DNA from: VXYL01 sp963422285
GTDB lineage: Bacteria; Pseudomonadota; Gammaproteobacteria; Pseudomonadales; Azotimanducaceae
Length of the DNA stretch: 64,000 nucleotides
Direction: 5' to 3'
NCBI GenBank assembly: GCA_963422285.2
Contig: CAXXJO010000001.1
Span: 992,001 to 1,056,000, forward strand
Every line of letters begins with the position of its first letter. Position 1 is the stretch's first letter. Below, piece by piece: positions 18,674 to 28,364 of the stretch. Made by a program: the position numbers and the translations under genes. The notes beneath the pieces are model-generated. The model was not told the origin of the DNA and ran no database searches. It saw nothing but the letters and a program-made list of their open reading frames with translations.

Positions 18674-20227
18674 TCACGCCCGCTGCGCCTCGAACGACGC
18701 CACGCTGCGCGAGGCGCTGCTGAACTCCACCCCCAGCAGGTGGATCGGCTCGCCCAGGTATCGGTACTTGTCGGCGTAGCCCCGCGCCTTCAGCTGCGCC
18801 ATCGCCGCCCCCTCCCCGGCCCGCTCCAGCACCTTGAACTCGAACAAGTACACTTGGCCGTTGAATCGCACCGCCATGTCCAGCCGCCCGGCGCTGCCGC
18901 TGTCCTCCACCGCCACGTCCAGTCCCGCTGCCGCGAAGTGCGAGTAGAACACGCTGGCATAGTAGCCTTCGTAGCTGGCGATCTCGTTGCGCATGTGCCA
19001 CTGGTGCGGAATGCTGGCGAAGAACGCCCGGAACAGCGTCTCCAGGCCGGAGAAGTCGTTGGCCAGCAGCAAGTCGTACAGCCGGGCGGTGTAGGTCTGT
19101 AGCGGGGCCGCCGGCGCCAGTGCGCCCAGCAGGTTCTCGTTCAGGCTTTCGCGCACCTTCCGGTTCGGGTAGCCCAGCCGGTAGTACGCCTTGCCGCTCC
19201 GCGACTGCTCCTCGAGGATGGTCAGGCAGCCAGTCTGGAACAGCAGCGCCTTCGTCGCCATGTGCTCCACGTCGAACGCCGACAGCAGCGCGTTGGTGCC
19301 CAACATCCCGTCCAGCGAGGGAGTCGGCACGCTGCGCTCGACCAGGGTCTCCACCAGGAACCTCGGCGACCCCGTCTCGAACCAGTGCGCCGCGTACTCG
19401 CGGGTGTCGAACAGCAGCAGCACGTCGTAGGGGTTGTACACCTTCTCGCCGCGCCAGCAGTAGCCGTTGTACCATTCCCGCGTCCGCTCCCGGTCCAGCC
19501 CCGGCAGTTCCGGCGCGAACACCGCGTCCAGGTCCGCCTCGGTGTAGCCGCAGACGGCCGCGTAGCGCCTGTCCAGGGTAATGTCCGTGAGGTTGTTCAG
19601 GTCCGAGAACAGGCTCACCTTGGAGAACTTGCTCACCCCGGTGAGCAGCGTGAAGCGCACGTCGGCATCGCTGTCCTTTATGGTGCCGTACAGCCCGCGC
19701 AGGTAGTCGCGGTTGGCCAGCGCCACCGCCGGTTCCCCCAGCGCGTCCAGGATCGGCTTGTCGTACTCGTCCACCAGCACCGCCACGCGCCGGCCGCTGC
19801 GCTCGTGCAGCGATCGGATCAGGTGCGCCAAGCGCCCGGACGCCGTGGCGTACTTCGCATCCACGCCGGCGCTTCTCTCCATGGCGGCAAGCTGCTCCGC
19901 CACGTTCTCGCGCACATCGCCCGGCTCCTTGAAGCCGCCCCGGCCGAAGCTCAGCCGCAGCACCGGATGGCGCACCGACCAGTCCCAGCGGCGGTAGATG
20001 CGCGTACCCTCGAACAGCGCCTCGCTGCCCTCGAACAGTTCCTTGACCGTGTCCAGCAGCAGGCTTTTGCCGAAGCGCCGCGGGCGCGACAGAAAGTAAT
20101 GGCTGCCCTCGCTCACTAGCCGCTCGATGTAGCCGGTCTTGTCCACGTAGTAGCAGCCGTCTTCCCGGAGCTTGCGGAAGGTCTGGATGCCGGTCGGCAG
20201 CTTCCGCCTGGGGCCTGCGCCGTCCAT
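18674..20227 (-). CDS. AAA-ATPase-like protein with C-terminal PD-(D/E)XK domain
   Basis: A 517-residue protein of the PF09820/PF08011 type. The start at 20227 is preceded by aggagg 5 bp upstream. The N-terminal half has YVDKTGYIERLV, Walker A-like SRPRRFGKSLLLDT, and Walker B/VDEYD in VAVLVDEYDKPILDAL. The C-terminal half has the nuclease-like strand pair GRLDMAVRFNGQVYLFEFKVLE. Biological role unknown; members often occur in many copies in symbionts and anaerobes. Confidence 0.85.
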   Translation of the reverse strand: MDGAGPRRKLPTGIQTFRKLREDGCYYVDKTGYIERLVSEGSHYFLSRPRRFGKSLLLDTVKELFEGSEALFEGTRIYRRWDWSVRHPVLRLSFGRGGFKEPGDVRENVAEQLAAMERSAGVDAKYATASGRLAHLIRSLHERSGRRVAVLVDEYDKPILDALGEPAVALANRDYLRGLYGTIKDSDADVRFTLLTGVSKFSKVSLFSDLNNLTDITLDRRYAAVCGYTEADLDAVFAPELPGLDRERTREWYNGYCWRGEKVYNPYDVLLLFDTREYAAHWFETGSPRFLVETLVERSVPTPSLDGMLGTNALLSAFDVEHMATKALLFQTGCLTILEEQSRSGKAYYRLGYPNRKVRESLNENLLGALAPAAPLQTYTARLYDLLLANDFSGLETLFRAFFASIPHQWHMRNEIASYEGYYASVFYSHFAAAGLDVAVEDSGSAGRLDMAVRFNGQVYLFEFKVLERAGEGAAMAQLKARGYADKYRYLGEPIHLLGVEFSSASRSVASFEAQRA

Positions 20228-20531
20228 GTCGCCTCCTATCGAATGGCTGGCCTCATAACGGCCGACTGCCTGGCGCACCGCCACGAAGCGGATGGACACT
20301 CCGGCGCATCGGATCGAAGCGCTGTCGATGGACTCCAAGCGCATGGCCTGGGTAATCGGGCTGTCGAGATCAATCGACCCTCGATGGTTCGCCTGCTGAG
20401 GCCGCTACAGCGACTTTCACATTCATCGTTCCCATCCTCTCTCGAACGACCAAGCGCACCGTTCGAGACTACCGGGGCGCCAAGTAGGGATCAAGCCGAT
20501 GTGGTTGGCGGTGGCGGTCTACTTTGAAAAA

Positions 20532-20672
20532 TAGCGGTGGCTCGGTTTGGCATTGGATGAGCTGCGCCACCACAGATGCGACTACATATGGCGTCGGATA
20601 TGCTATTGCGCTTCCATATGTTGTGGTTTCATGGAGCAGCCTGACGACGCGGATTCAAACTGAGCCACTACC
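20532..20672. repeat. MITE-like element, copy 3
   Basis: About 141 bp bounded by tagcggtggctcggtttgg and ttcaaactgagccactacc, which are imperfect inverted repeats. No ORF. The flanking sequences near 20509 (ggtggcggtctactttgaa) and 20776 (atttcaaaccaaggcgacac) also resemble the two ends, so this copy may be nested in an older, more decayed one. Confidence 0.6.
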
Positions 20673-20983
20673 GAAACAGGACATCCCTTGCTACTGCATT
20701 TGGTGTCCCATAGCTAGTTTCCCGTAGCGACACGACCCCCGAATCGAGAGATTCATGGTTCGGCAGGGCAACGAGAATTTCAAACCAAGGCGACACTTGG
20801 TTGGCGCCCATGGTGCGTCGATCTCTTGAACCCACCAGGAGAGCTTCCTTCCGACGATCCCGTCCCTGGATTCGAGGCCCCTAGCTGGCCGTCCAGCGGC
20901 GGGAACCCGCCCTGGCCCAAGCATCGGCGTCTCGACCTGATTCCAGTATACTGGCCGCTGCGTCTTGCGTGGAAGCGACGACG
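20673..20983. other. Gap with a possible decayed element end
   Basis: Between copy 3 and the GST gene only the degenerate element end near 20776 is recognisable. The last 60 bp presumably hold the GST promoter; no clear -35/-10 pair stands out. Confidence 0.3.
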
Positions 20984-21571
20984 ATGAAGCTCTTCTGGTG
21001 CCCGAGAACCCGTGCCGCCCGGGCGCTGTGGATGGTGGAGGAGGCGGGCGTGGACTGCCAGCGGGTGCTGATCGACATCCGCGACCCGACCGCCGAGCGC
21101 GATCCCGCCTTCGCCGCGGCCAGCCCCATGGGCAAGGTGCCGGCCCTGGAGGACGGCGAGGCGAGGATGGCGGACTCGGCAGCGATCTGCCTGTATCTGG
21201 CGGACCGCTATCCGGCCCGTGGCTTGGCCCCCGCGCTCGACGATCCCCGGCGCGGCGCGTATCTGTACTGGATGATCTACACGCCCGGCGTCATCGAGCC
21301 GGCCATGGCGGAGAAATTCAATGGCACGGCGCCGAACCGCTTCTCCTCCGGCTGGGGAGATTTCGACGCCATGATCGAAACCTTGGAGCAGGGGCTGCGA
21401 CTCGGTCCGTGGCTGCTCGGCGACCGCTTCAGCGCTGCCGACGTGATGGTGGGTTCCAGCGTCGCGTTCATGAACCTTTTCGGCGCGATGCCGGATTCGC
21501 CGGTGTTGAAGAACTACATGAACCGCTGCATGGCGAGGCCCGGCTACCAAGCAGCGATGGCGGCGGAATAG
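20984..21571 (+). CDS. Glutathione S-transferase family protein
   Basis: A 195-residue GST from the ATG at 20984 (MKLFWCPRTRAARALWMVEE). The thioredoxin-like N-terminal domain has GKVPALEDGEARMADSAAIC, where the cis-proline and Asp-Ser glutathione contacts are kept. The C-terminal helical domain carries LLGDRFSAADVMVG, the N-capping box. Likely cytosolic conjugation, reduction or isomerisation of small electrophiles; substrate unknown. Confidence 0.85.
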   Translation: MKLFWCPRTRAARALWMVEEAGVDCQRVLIDIRDPTAERDPAFAAASPMGKVPALEDGEARMADSAAICLYLADRYPARGLAPALDDPRRGAYLYWMIYTPGVIEPAMAEKFNGTAPNRFSSGWGDFDAMIETLEQGLRLGPWLLGDRFSAADVMVGSSVAFMNLFGAMPDSPVLKNYMNRCMARPGYQAAMAAE

Positions 21572-21676
21572 GGCACTCGAACGGCCGCGTCGGCATGCCA
21601 ACCCGCTGGCCGGCGGCGGGAACTTTCGGCGGTAGCTAGGCGCGACGCTGATCTACATTGTCTATTTGGAGGATAC

Positions 21677-22678
21677 ATGAGCATTCGATTGCTTTGGCCG
21701 CGCTCGGGACGCGATCACTCGGTGGAACTCGAAGCGGTCGGCGACGGCGTCAGCGCGGAGTTCGCCCGCGGCTTCGAGACCGTCGCCGAGGAGCAGTGGC
21801 GCAACTGCGACGGCATCGTCGGCGTCGCGCCGCCGACGGAATACCTGCCGAAGCTGGACAAGTGCCGCATCGTGGTCAAGACCGCGGTGGGCTTCGACGA
21901 CGTGGACATCGAAGCCTTCGGCAAACTGGGCATCCCGGTCTGCAACGTCCCGGACTACGGTACCCGGGAGGTGGCCGACCACGCTATCGCGCTGATGATG
22001 ATGCTGGTCAAGAGCATCGCCTTCCACGACGAGGCGCTGCGCACGGATCCCGTCGGCAACTGGCGTCCCGCCCTCAATCCGTTCGGTCGGCGGCTGTCCG
22101 CCTGCACCTTCGGCGTCGTCGGCATGGGCCGCATCGGCACCGCCGCCATGCGCCGCGCCGCAGCGTTCGACATGGATTGCGTGTTCTACGACCCCTACCA
22201 GCCGAGCGGCCTGGAACTGGCTCTAGGGGTGCGCCGCGCCGAAACGCTGGCCGAACTCATGGGCCAATGCGACGTGGTGAGCATTCACACGCTCCTGAAC
22301 GACGAGACGCGCAATCTGATCGGCGCCGAGGCGTTCGCCGCGGCGAAGAAAGGCGTCATCGTCATCAACACCGCCCGCGGCCCGATTATCGACCTCGACG
22401 CGCTGTTCGACGCCATGAAGGACGGCACCGTGCTGGCGGCCGGCCTCGACGTGCTGCCCGACGAGCCCGCCAACCTGAACGTGCCGCTGGTGGCCGCCTG
22501 GCACCGCAACGAGGACTGGATCAAGCATCGCTTGGTGGTGACCCCGCACTCGGCGTTCTTCACGCCGGAGAGCGTGCGCGACATCCGCGCCTTCTCGGCC
22601 CGGACAGCCGTGCGCTATCTGCGCGACGGCCGGCTGGCGAACTGCGTCAACGAGCAGTATCTGACCATGCGACGTTGA
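21677..22678 (+). CDS. D-isomer-specific 2-hydroxyacid dehydrogenase
   Basis: A 333-residue NAD(P)-dependent dehydrogenase preceded by ggagg at about 8 bp. The nucleotide-binding motif is TFGVVGMGRIGTAAMRR. The catalytic triad is seen as NTARGPIID (Arg), LPDEPANLN (Glu) and VTPHSAFFTPES (His). It reduces 2-oxo acids or oxidises 2-hydroxy acids; the substrate is not predictable. The context (aldolase, dioxygenases, reductase) suggests organic-acid catabolism. Confidence 0.88.
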   Translation: MSIRLLWPRSGRDHSVELEAVGDGVSAEFARGFETVAEEQWRNCDGIVGVAPPTEYLPKLDKCRIVVKTAVGFDDVDIEAFGKLGIPVCNVPDYGTREVADHAIALMMMLVKSIAFHDEALRTDPVGNWRPALNPFGRRLSACTFGVVGMGRIGTAAMRRAAAFDMDCVFYDPYQPSGLELALGVRRAETLAELMGQCDVVSIHTLLNDETRNLIGAEAFAAAKKGVIVINTARGPIIDLDALFDAMKDGTVLAAGLDVLPDEPANLNVPLVAAWHRNEDWIKHRLVVTPHSAFFTPESVRDIRAFSARTAVRYLRDGRLANCVNEQYLTMRR

Positions 22679-22764
22679 GCGGAGACGCGGCGCAGGCTCT
22701 TGCGCCCCTCGCGTCGCGCATGGGCCTGGGACATCTCCCTGCTATCGAGGACCGAATCGCATCG

Positions 22765-23538
22765 CTACCGTTGCCCGACTGCGCGCACATGCGCCCCGGT
22801 CTTCCAGTCGCGTTCCGGGGTTTCGCAGCAGGGCGATGCGTAGTGGGCGGAGATGGCGCGGCGAAAGTGGCAACTGCGGTTGCGCCCAGAGCCGTGGATC
22901 AGCAGCGGGTGGAAGAACAGCGTATCGCCGGGTTCCATCTCGATATGCACACGCTCTGCCCGCTCGATGTCGGCGATGCCGTAGAAGGCGTGGTTGACGT
23001 AGTCCCAGTCCGGGTCGCCGTGGTCGTGGAGACCGCCGCGATGGGAGCCGGGGAGAACGGCGAGGCAGCCCGATTGCCGGCGGCATGGCGACAGCGCGGT
23101 CCAAGCAGCGACGATGCCATCGGCTGGCCGCAGGCGGAAGTAGCGCAGATCCTGATGCAGCGGATGACGGCCGTCGACGCCCGGCGGCTTGTTGAAGACG
23201 TTGGTGGAGATCACGTGCAGCGGTGTCTCCCGACGTTCGCCGAGCAGCTGCCGAGCCACCGTCAGCAGGCGCTCGTCGCGGGCGTAGCCGAACAGTACCG
23301 AATCGGCCTCGAAGTTGAGGATCTTGTTCACCCCGTGCAGCGGCGTCGCCGGTCGCACGGCGCCTTTCGCCACCATCACGTCGCGCATCACCACCAGCCC
23401 CGGCGGCGGGCCGACACGGCCCTCGATCAGGTCGCGGAAGCGCTGACCGTAGCGCCGGCGCGAAGCCGCATCGACGAGGCTCGGCAGAAGCAAGTAGCCT
23501 GAATGGCGAAACTGATCGAGTTGGCTTGACGTCAACAT
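22765..23538 (-). CDS. Phytanoyl-CoA dioxygenase (PhyH) family protein
   Basis: A 257-residue Fe(II)/2-oxoglutarate oxygenase. The start at 23538 gives MLTSSQLDQFRHSGYLLLPS, the normal PhyH opening. The iron ligands are in HPLHQDLRYFR (HxD) and PLLIHGSGRNRS (distal His), followed by the 2-oxoglutarate arginine in HFRRAISAHY. These enzymes hydroxylate acyl-CoA, ectoine or small lipophilic substrates. Substrate unknown. Confidence 0.85.
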   Translation of the reverse strand: MLTSSQLDQFRHSGYLLLPSLVDAASRRRYGQRFRDLIEGRVGPPPGLVVMRDVMVAKGAVRPATPLHGVNKILNFEADSVLFGYARDERLLTVARQLLGERRETPLHVISTNVFNKPPGVDGRHPLHQDLRYFRLRPADGIVAAWTALSPCRRQSGCLAVLPGSHRGGLHDHGDPDWDYVNHAFYGIADIERAERVHIEMEPGDTLFFHPLLIHGSGRNRSCHFRRAISAHYASPCCETPERDWKTGAHVRAVGQR

Positions 23539-23670
23539 GGCACGGCCTTCCTGCAGCGACCTTCCTGCAAAAGGCCGTTGGAAGTCAAGGCCGCGGGAAC
23601 GATTGCAGGCCGTCGTCGCCAAGTCGCGGCAGCCGACGGGTCGAAAGGGCCGAGCGAAGATCTGACGGAG

Positions 23671-24884
23671 ATGAGCGAAGAAAGCGCCGGCGCGTTGCAA
23701 GTGGTGGTCGATGGCGATTATCTGGCCTGGACTTTGCGCAGAATGCTGGACAGCCCCCCCCTCGGCCCGACGACAGAGTCGCCTTCAACAAGATTCTGGA
23801 CTACGCCGGAACGCTGGGGCGCAACAGCGTCGGCGCCCACCACTTCCAACGAGAGCGGGAACAGTCCGCCCCGCTCTACGCGGTACTGCGCAATATGGGC
23901 TACGAAACTCATCTGTTCGACCTAGCCTATGGCATGTCCGGCGTCAAGGAAGCGGTGCGTCGCCAGCTCTGCGAGATCGAGGAGCAGAACAGCGATCTTG
24001 GCGACGGCCAGTTCAGCGACGCACTGAACCTGCGGCGGCGTTCGCGTTGGGTGGCATCCATGCTTCGACGGCCACTGCCAGATCGAGCAACCCGACGGCG
24101 GCAGCCGGGGCTTCCGCATGGTGGACATCGTGCGCGACATCGGCGCCGCTCCAGTGCGCATCTACCGTACCAAACACGCCGCCACGGTGCCGCCCGTCCA
24201 AGAGGAGGCCCCGACCGCCAGCTGGACTTCCGACGCCTTGCTGGCACTGATCGATCACGAAAACATCGATTGCACATCGGCAACCTGATCGGCGCCAACA
24301 ATCTCAACCAGGATACGCGACCGAAATGGGGACAACTGAAGGCGTTCCTCGCTCGCCGCGCCAAGGGGCGCGCAATATCCTTCTCGCAGGCCAGCCAGAC
24401 CACCACGGGATTCGCCGCGTACATGTACAAGGATCTCGACTTCGTCCCGATTCTGCTCGAGCCGGATCTGCAAGAATCCAGCCAACCTCGCACCGTGGTC
24501 GACGAAGCTATCTGCCAGACCTTGCGCGAGCTTTGGTTCCGCTCCTGCGACGTATTCGTGATCAGCAACGACGGCGGCTACCTCGCAGACCTGGAAAAGC
24601 TGCATCAAAGCGACCCCAGCTGGCAAATGGGACTCATCGGCTTCGTCGACGGCATGCATGGTTCCTATCGCGCCGCCGACTGGATCGACAAGATCGATCT
24701 CGAACGGGACGGCAAGGCGTTCACCTACCCGCTGCCGCGACCCTGTCTGCCGATGCGAGCGAACGACTTCGATCCTGTCGCGATCCTTGGCTCATTGGAC
24801 ACTGCGGCCGACCCTGTCCACGAACATCCGCCCGAACAATCCGCAGCGGAGGATATCGACAGCGACTCCCTCGCCGCCTCCTGA
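23671..24884 (+). pseudogene. Tandem NYN-domain (PIN-like RNase) gene, frameshifted
   Basis: One protein is split over frames. It starts MSEESAGALQVVVDGDYLAW, shifts at a C8 tract (23754-23761) to AFNKILDYAGTLGRNSVGA and HLFDLAYGMSGVKEAV, shifts again at about 24028-24060 into FDGHCQIEQPDGGSRGF and LLALIDHENID, and at about 24270 into IGNLIGANNLNQDTRPKWG and CDVFVISNDGGYLADLEKL. VVVDGDYLAW and LIDHENID each look like the first strand of a NYN nuclease, and SNDGGYLADL like its late acidic motif, so two NYN domains are likely. It is about 400 residues if restored. Decay or sequencing indels cannot be separated here. Confidence 0.65.
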
Positions 24885-24891
24885 CGATGCT

Positions 24892-25860
24892 CTAGATTGT
24901 TAGCGACGGCTCGTCCAACGCGGCAAGCTGTTCCTTCAGCATCAGGATGTGCTCGCTCCAGTAGCGTGTTTCGCCGAACCCCGGGAACGCTGCCGGGAAC
25001 GCCGGATCGTTCCAGCGCCTGCCGATCCACGCCGCATGATGCAGCATGCGCAGGGTGCGCAGCGGTTCGATCAGGCGGATCTGGCGCCCGTCGAAGTCGT
25101 GGAAGACCTCGTAGGCGGCAACGAGATCCGAAAGCTGCCGACAGCAGTCGCTGCGATCGCCGGAGAGCAGCATCCACAGGTCCTGAATCGGCGGCCCTGT
25201 CATGGCGTCGTCGAAATCCACGAAGTTGGGCGCGTCGTAGCGCCACAGCAGGTTGCCCAGGTGGCAGTCGCCGTGCAGCCGAATCGCGTCGACGTCCCAA
25301 GCCACCGCCGCAATGCGCTCGATCAGCTGGGCCGTCACCGCCCGGTAGGCGTCGACCAGTTCGGCGTCGATGAAGCCGCTTGCCAGCAGGAATTCCGCCG
25401 ATTCGATGCCGAATTCGGCGATGCTGAGTCGTCGCCGATAGCGGAAGGGCCTTGACGCGCCGACGGCGTGCAGGCGGCCGAGCGCATGACCGAGCACACC
25501 CAGCACCGCCGCATCCTCGACGTTGGGCGGACGCCCGGCCTGACGAGGGAACACCGCGTAGCGGAAGCCTTGGTGCTCGAACAGCGTCATGCCGTCCCGA
25601 ACCATGGGCGCCACGCAAGGCAGCTCGGCCTCGCCCAGCTCGCGGATGAAGTCGTGCTCTTCGAGAATGGCCTCGTCGCTCCAGCGCTGGGGTCGGTAGA
25701 ACTTGGCAACGACGGGCTCGCCGTCGTCGATGCCGAACTGGTAGACACGGTTCTCGTAGCTGTTCAGCGGCATCAGGCTGCCGTCCGCGCGCAAGCCGAC
25801 GGCGTCGATGGCGTCCAGCGCGGTTTCCGGGGACAGCGCTGCGAACGGGATGTCAGACAT
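24892..25860 (-). CDS. srkA: Stress response kinase A (YihE/SrkA)
   Basis: A 322-residue kinase-fold protein of the SrkA/YihE family. It has SLMPLNSYENRVYQFG, a catalytic loop IRLHGDCHLGNLLW and the metal-binding NFVDFDDAMTGPPIQDLWM. E. coli SrkA protects cells from stress-triggered death downstream of Cpx (established for that protein). The start overlaps the modC stop by 8 bp, so it is probably transcribed with modABC, an unusual partnership. Confidence 0.9.
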   Translation of the reverse strand: MSDIPFAALSPETALDAIDAVGLRADGSLMPLNSYENRVYQFGIDDGEPVVAKFYRPQRWSDEAILEEHDFIRELGEAELPCVAPMVRDGMTLFEHQGFRYAVFPRQAGRPPNVEDAAVLGVLGHALGRLHAVGASRPFRYRRRLSIAEFGIESAEFLLASGFIDAELVDAYRAVTAQLIERIAAVAWDVDAIRLHGDCHLGNLLWRYDAPNFVDFDDAMTGPPIQDLWMLLSGDRSDCCRQLSDLVAAYEVFHDFDGRQIRLIEPLRTLRMLHHAAWIGRRWNDPAFPAAFPGFGETRYWSEHILMLKEQLAALDEPSLTI

Positions 25861-26959
25861 CGCTGGTTCGCACGGCCACGGATTTGATGAGCGCCTGCAC
25901 GGCCAGACCCGGCATCAAGCCCAGCTCGTCGACGGAACGACGGGTGACTCGAGCCAGCAGGCATTGCCGCTCGGCGTCGCGACAGCGGACGCGCACCAGC
26001 ACGGAGTCGTCTTGGCGGCGGATTTCGTCGATATCGCCATCGACGCGGTTGAGAATGCTGACGCCATCGACGCCGGCGGTGGCCAAGCTCACATCCCGCG
26101 CCGGAATATGCAGCAGGATGGGGGGCGAATTTCGCCCGACGCCCGCCAACATCGAGAGATCGCCGGGCACGTACAGCGTCGCCGTGCCGAACTTCAGTTC
26201 GGATAGCCGGTAGCAGGCGTCGAACGCTTGGAAGCGGCAGGCGATCACCGTGCCGGCATCGTCGCCGAGCAGCGGATTGTCGAACGACGTGGAGAACTCG
26301 GCAATGGACGCCACCGGCGTCACTTCCCCTTCGGCGGCTACCAGCGTCTGGTCGGCGATAGCGAGCACTTCCGCCAGGGAGTGCGAAACATAGACGATCG
26401 GCACCGCGTGGCGGCGACACAGGCCGTGCAAGTAGGGTGCGATTTCCCGGCGCGACCGAGGGTCCAAAGCCGACATCGGCTCGTCGAACAGCCACAGCTT
26501 GGCTGGCGATAGCAGCGTGCGTCCCAGCGCCACCCGCTGGCGCTGGCCGCCGGAAAGCTGGCGGGGGTGCTGGGCCAGCAGCGGCGCGAGTTCCAGGAAA
26601 CCCACCACTTCGTCGAACGACAACCGTGCGCCGGGCCGCCGCGCGCTGGCCGCGAACTCCAGGTTGCGGCGCACGTTGAGATGCGGGAACAGCCGCGATT
26701 CCTGAAACACCGTTCCTACGGCCCGCCGATGCGCTGGCAGGCCCGGCGCTGGAGAAGCCGCGTCCTGCCAGCGCTCGCCATCGATGGCCACGGTCATTGG
26801 CGCCTCCGGTTCGAAGCCGGCGATCAGCCGCAGCAGCGTCGATTTGCCCGCTCCCGAAGCGCCCACCAGCGCCGCTACGCCGTCAATGTCCAGATCGAGA
26901 TCGGCGCGGAGCGTGAAATCCGCGCCGCGCACGAGCCGACCCTGCACTTGCAGCCTCAC
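25853..26959 (-). CDS. modC: Molybdate ABC transporter ATP-binding protein ModC
   Basis: A 368-residue ATPase starting at GTG 26959, which overlaps the modB stop as GTGA. Walker A is LVGASGAGKSTLLRL, the Q-loop is TVFQESRLFPH, the signature is QLSGGQRQRVALGR, Walker B is KLWLFDEPMSALD and the switch His is in VSHSLAEV. The C-terminal 130 residues form a TOBE/Mop-like domain (IPARDVSLA, ILNRVDG). It powers molybdate uptake for molybdenum enzymes. Confidence 0.93.
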   Translation of the reverse strand: MRLQVQGRLVRGADFTLRADLDLDIDGVAALVGASGAGKSTLLRLIAGFEPEAPMTVAIDGERWQDAASPAPGLPAHRRAVGTVFQESRLFPHLNVRRNLEFAASARRPGARLSFDEVVGFLELAPLLAQHPRQLSGGQRQRVALGRTLLSPAKLWLFDEPMSALDPRSRREIAPYLHGLCRRHAVPIVYVSHSLAEVLAIADQTLVAAEGEVTPVASIAEFSTSFDNPLLGDDAGTVIACRFQAFDACYRLSELKFGTATLYVPGDLSMLAGVGRNSPPILLHIPARDVSLATAGVDGVSILNRVDGDIDEIRRQDDSVLVRVRCRDAERQCLLARVTRRSVDELGLMPGLAVQALIKSVAVRTSDV

Positions 26960-27624
26960 GGCAACCGCAGCCAGCGATAGGTGCAGGTGAGCACCGCCAG
27001 AGAAAACGCCAGCAGCAGGGCGGCGATGACATGCGCCGCGCCGTAGTCGAGCATTTCCACGCGGTCGAACAGGGCGATGGACAGCACCCGGGTCTCGCCG
27101 GGAATGTTGCCGCCGATCATCAGCACGGTGCCGAACTCGCCGACGGTATGAGCGAAGCCGAGCACCCCGGCGGCAAGCAGCGCCTTGCGATGCAGCGGCA
27201 GCACAAGGCGCAGGAAGCAGGCTGTCGGCGCCACGCCGAGACTGGCCGCGGCCTCCAGGAGATGCGCATCCGTGGTACGAAAGGCACTCGCCAGCGGCCC
27301 GGTGACGAACGGCAGCGAATACACCAGCGAGCCCAACACCAGTCCCGTGAAAGTGAAGGCCAGCGGCACTCCCGCGACAGCTTGGACGAGTGCGCCGAGC
27401 GGCCCGCTCGGCGCCATGAGCAGCAGCAAGTAGAAGCCGATCACCGTCGGCGGCAGCACCAGCGGCAATGCCACCAGTGCCTCCACCGGCGATCGCCACT
27501 TCGACCCGGTACGAGCGATCCACCAAGCCAGCGGCGGCGACGCCACCAGCAAGATGGCGGTGGTGACCAGCGCCAGCAACGCCGTCACCAAAGCGGCCTG
27601 GGCGATATCGACGGCAACGGGCAT
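26956..27624 (-). CDS. modB: Molybdate ABC transporter permease ModB
   Basis: A 222-residue inner-membrane permease with about five membrane segments. The ModC-contact EAA-like motif is LEAAASLGVAPTACFLRLVLP, and GFAHTVGEFGTVLMIGGNIPGETRVLS is the highly conserved ModB block. Its ATG immediately follows the modA TGA, and its stop overlaps modC. Confidence 0.95.
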   Translation of the reverse strand: MPVAVDIAQAALVTALLALVTTAILLVASPPLAWWIARTGSKWRSPVEALVALPLVLPPTVIGFYLLLLMAPSGPLGALVQAVAGVPLAFTFTGLVLGSLVYSLPFVTGPLASAFRTTDAHLLEAAASLGVAPTACFLRLVLPLHRKALLAAGVLGFAHTVGEFGTVLMIGGNIPGETRVLSIALFDRVEMLDYGAAHVIAALLLAFSLAVLTCTYRWLRLP

Positions 27625-28308
27625 TCAACGGTAGCCCGCTTGCCGGATCAGTTGCTGCATCTCGTCGCTGGCGAGACGAGCAAGAAACGCCTGCGCCGCG
27701 GCTTCGGCACCGCTGCGCACCACCACCGCAGCCTGCTCGATGGGCGCGTACAGTTCTTCGGGAACGATCCAATAGCGATCTGCGGAGATTTCCTGGGCGA
27801 GAATCTGCGCCAGCGCCACGAATGCCCCATCCGCCGCTCCGCTGCGAGCGAAGTGGAACGCCTGGGCCACGTTCAGCGCGGTGATCCGCCGCGGCGCCGC
27901 AGCGAGTTCCGCCAGCGCTTCGACCGCGGCTCGACCGTAGGGTGCCGTTTCGGGATTGGCGATGGCCACGCGCTTGTCCGCCGTCAGCCAGGACGGCCCA
28001 GGCACCCCGTGATTCGCCCACAGCACCAGTCGGCCGCGAGCATAGACGACCAGTCCCCGGGCCTTGCCGGCAGCGACGAGCGTCCGTGGCCTCGCTTGGT
28101 CCGCAGACAGGAACACGTCGAACGGCCGACCCTGGACGATCTGGGCGTACAGCAGACCGGAGGAGCCGTAGGTGGCCACCACCTCGCCGGAATAGCCAGT
28201 CTCCACCGCCGCGAACGCGCCTTGGAAGTTCGACGCCACCGCAACTCGCAGCGGCTCGGCGGTACACAACGGCGCGGAAAGGACAACGATGCCGACGAGT
28301 AAGCGCAC
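27625..28308 (-). CDS. modA: Molybdate-binding periplasmic protein ModA
   Basis: A 227-residue solute-binding protein. I place the start at GTG 28308 because it gives a signal peptide, VRLLVGIVVLSAPLCTA, cleaved before EPLRVAVASNF; an upstream open frame exists without function. Ligand contacts expected in YGSSGLLYAQIVQG and DVFLSADQARP are present, as is the late ANPETAPYGRAA block. First gene of modABC. Confidence 0.92.
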   Translation of the reverse strand: MRLLVGIVVLSAPLCTAEPLRVAVASNFQGAFAAVETGYSGEVVATYGSSGLLYAQIVQGRPFDVFLSADQARPRTLVAAGKARGLVVYARGRLVLWANHGVPGPSWLTADKRVAIANPETAPYGRAAVEALAELAAAPRRITALNVAQAFHFARSGAADGAFVALAQILAQEISADRYWIVPEELYAPIEQAAVVVRSGAEAAAQAFLARLASDEMQQLIRQAGYR

Positions 28309-28330
28309 CCGTCGATCCCTTGATAAGGGA

Positions 28331-28364
28331 GTTATATACAACAGTACCCTAGGAACTATAACTA
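28331..28364. promoter_or_regulatory. AT-rich inverted repeat upstream of modA (ModE-like?)
   Basis: AGTTATA (28331-28337) and TATAACT (28358-28364) form a perfect 7-bp inverted repeat with a 20-bp spacer, 23-56 bp upstream of the modA start. The ModE consensus contains GTTATATA/TATATAAC arms, so a molybdate-responsive operator is plausible, but the spacer is longer than usual. No modE gene is in the window. Confidence 0.35.
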
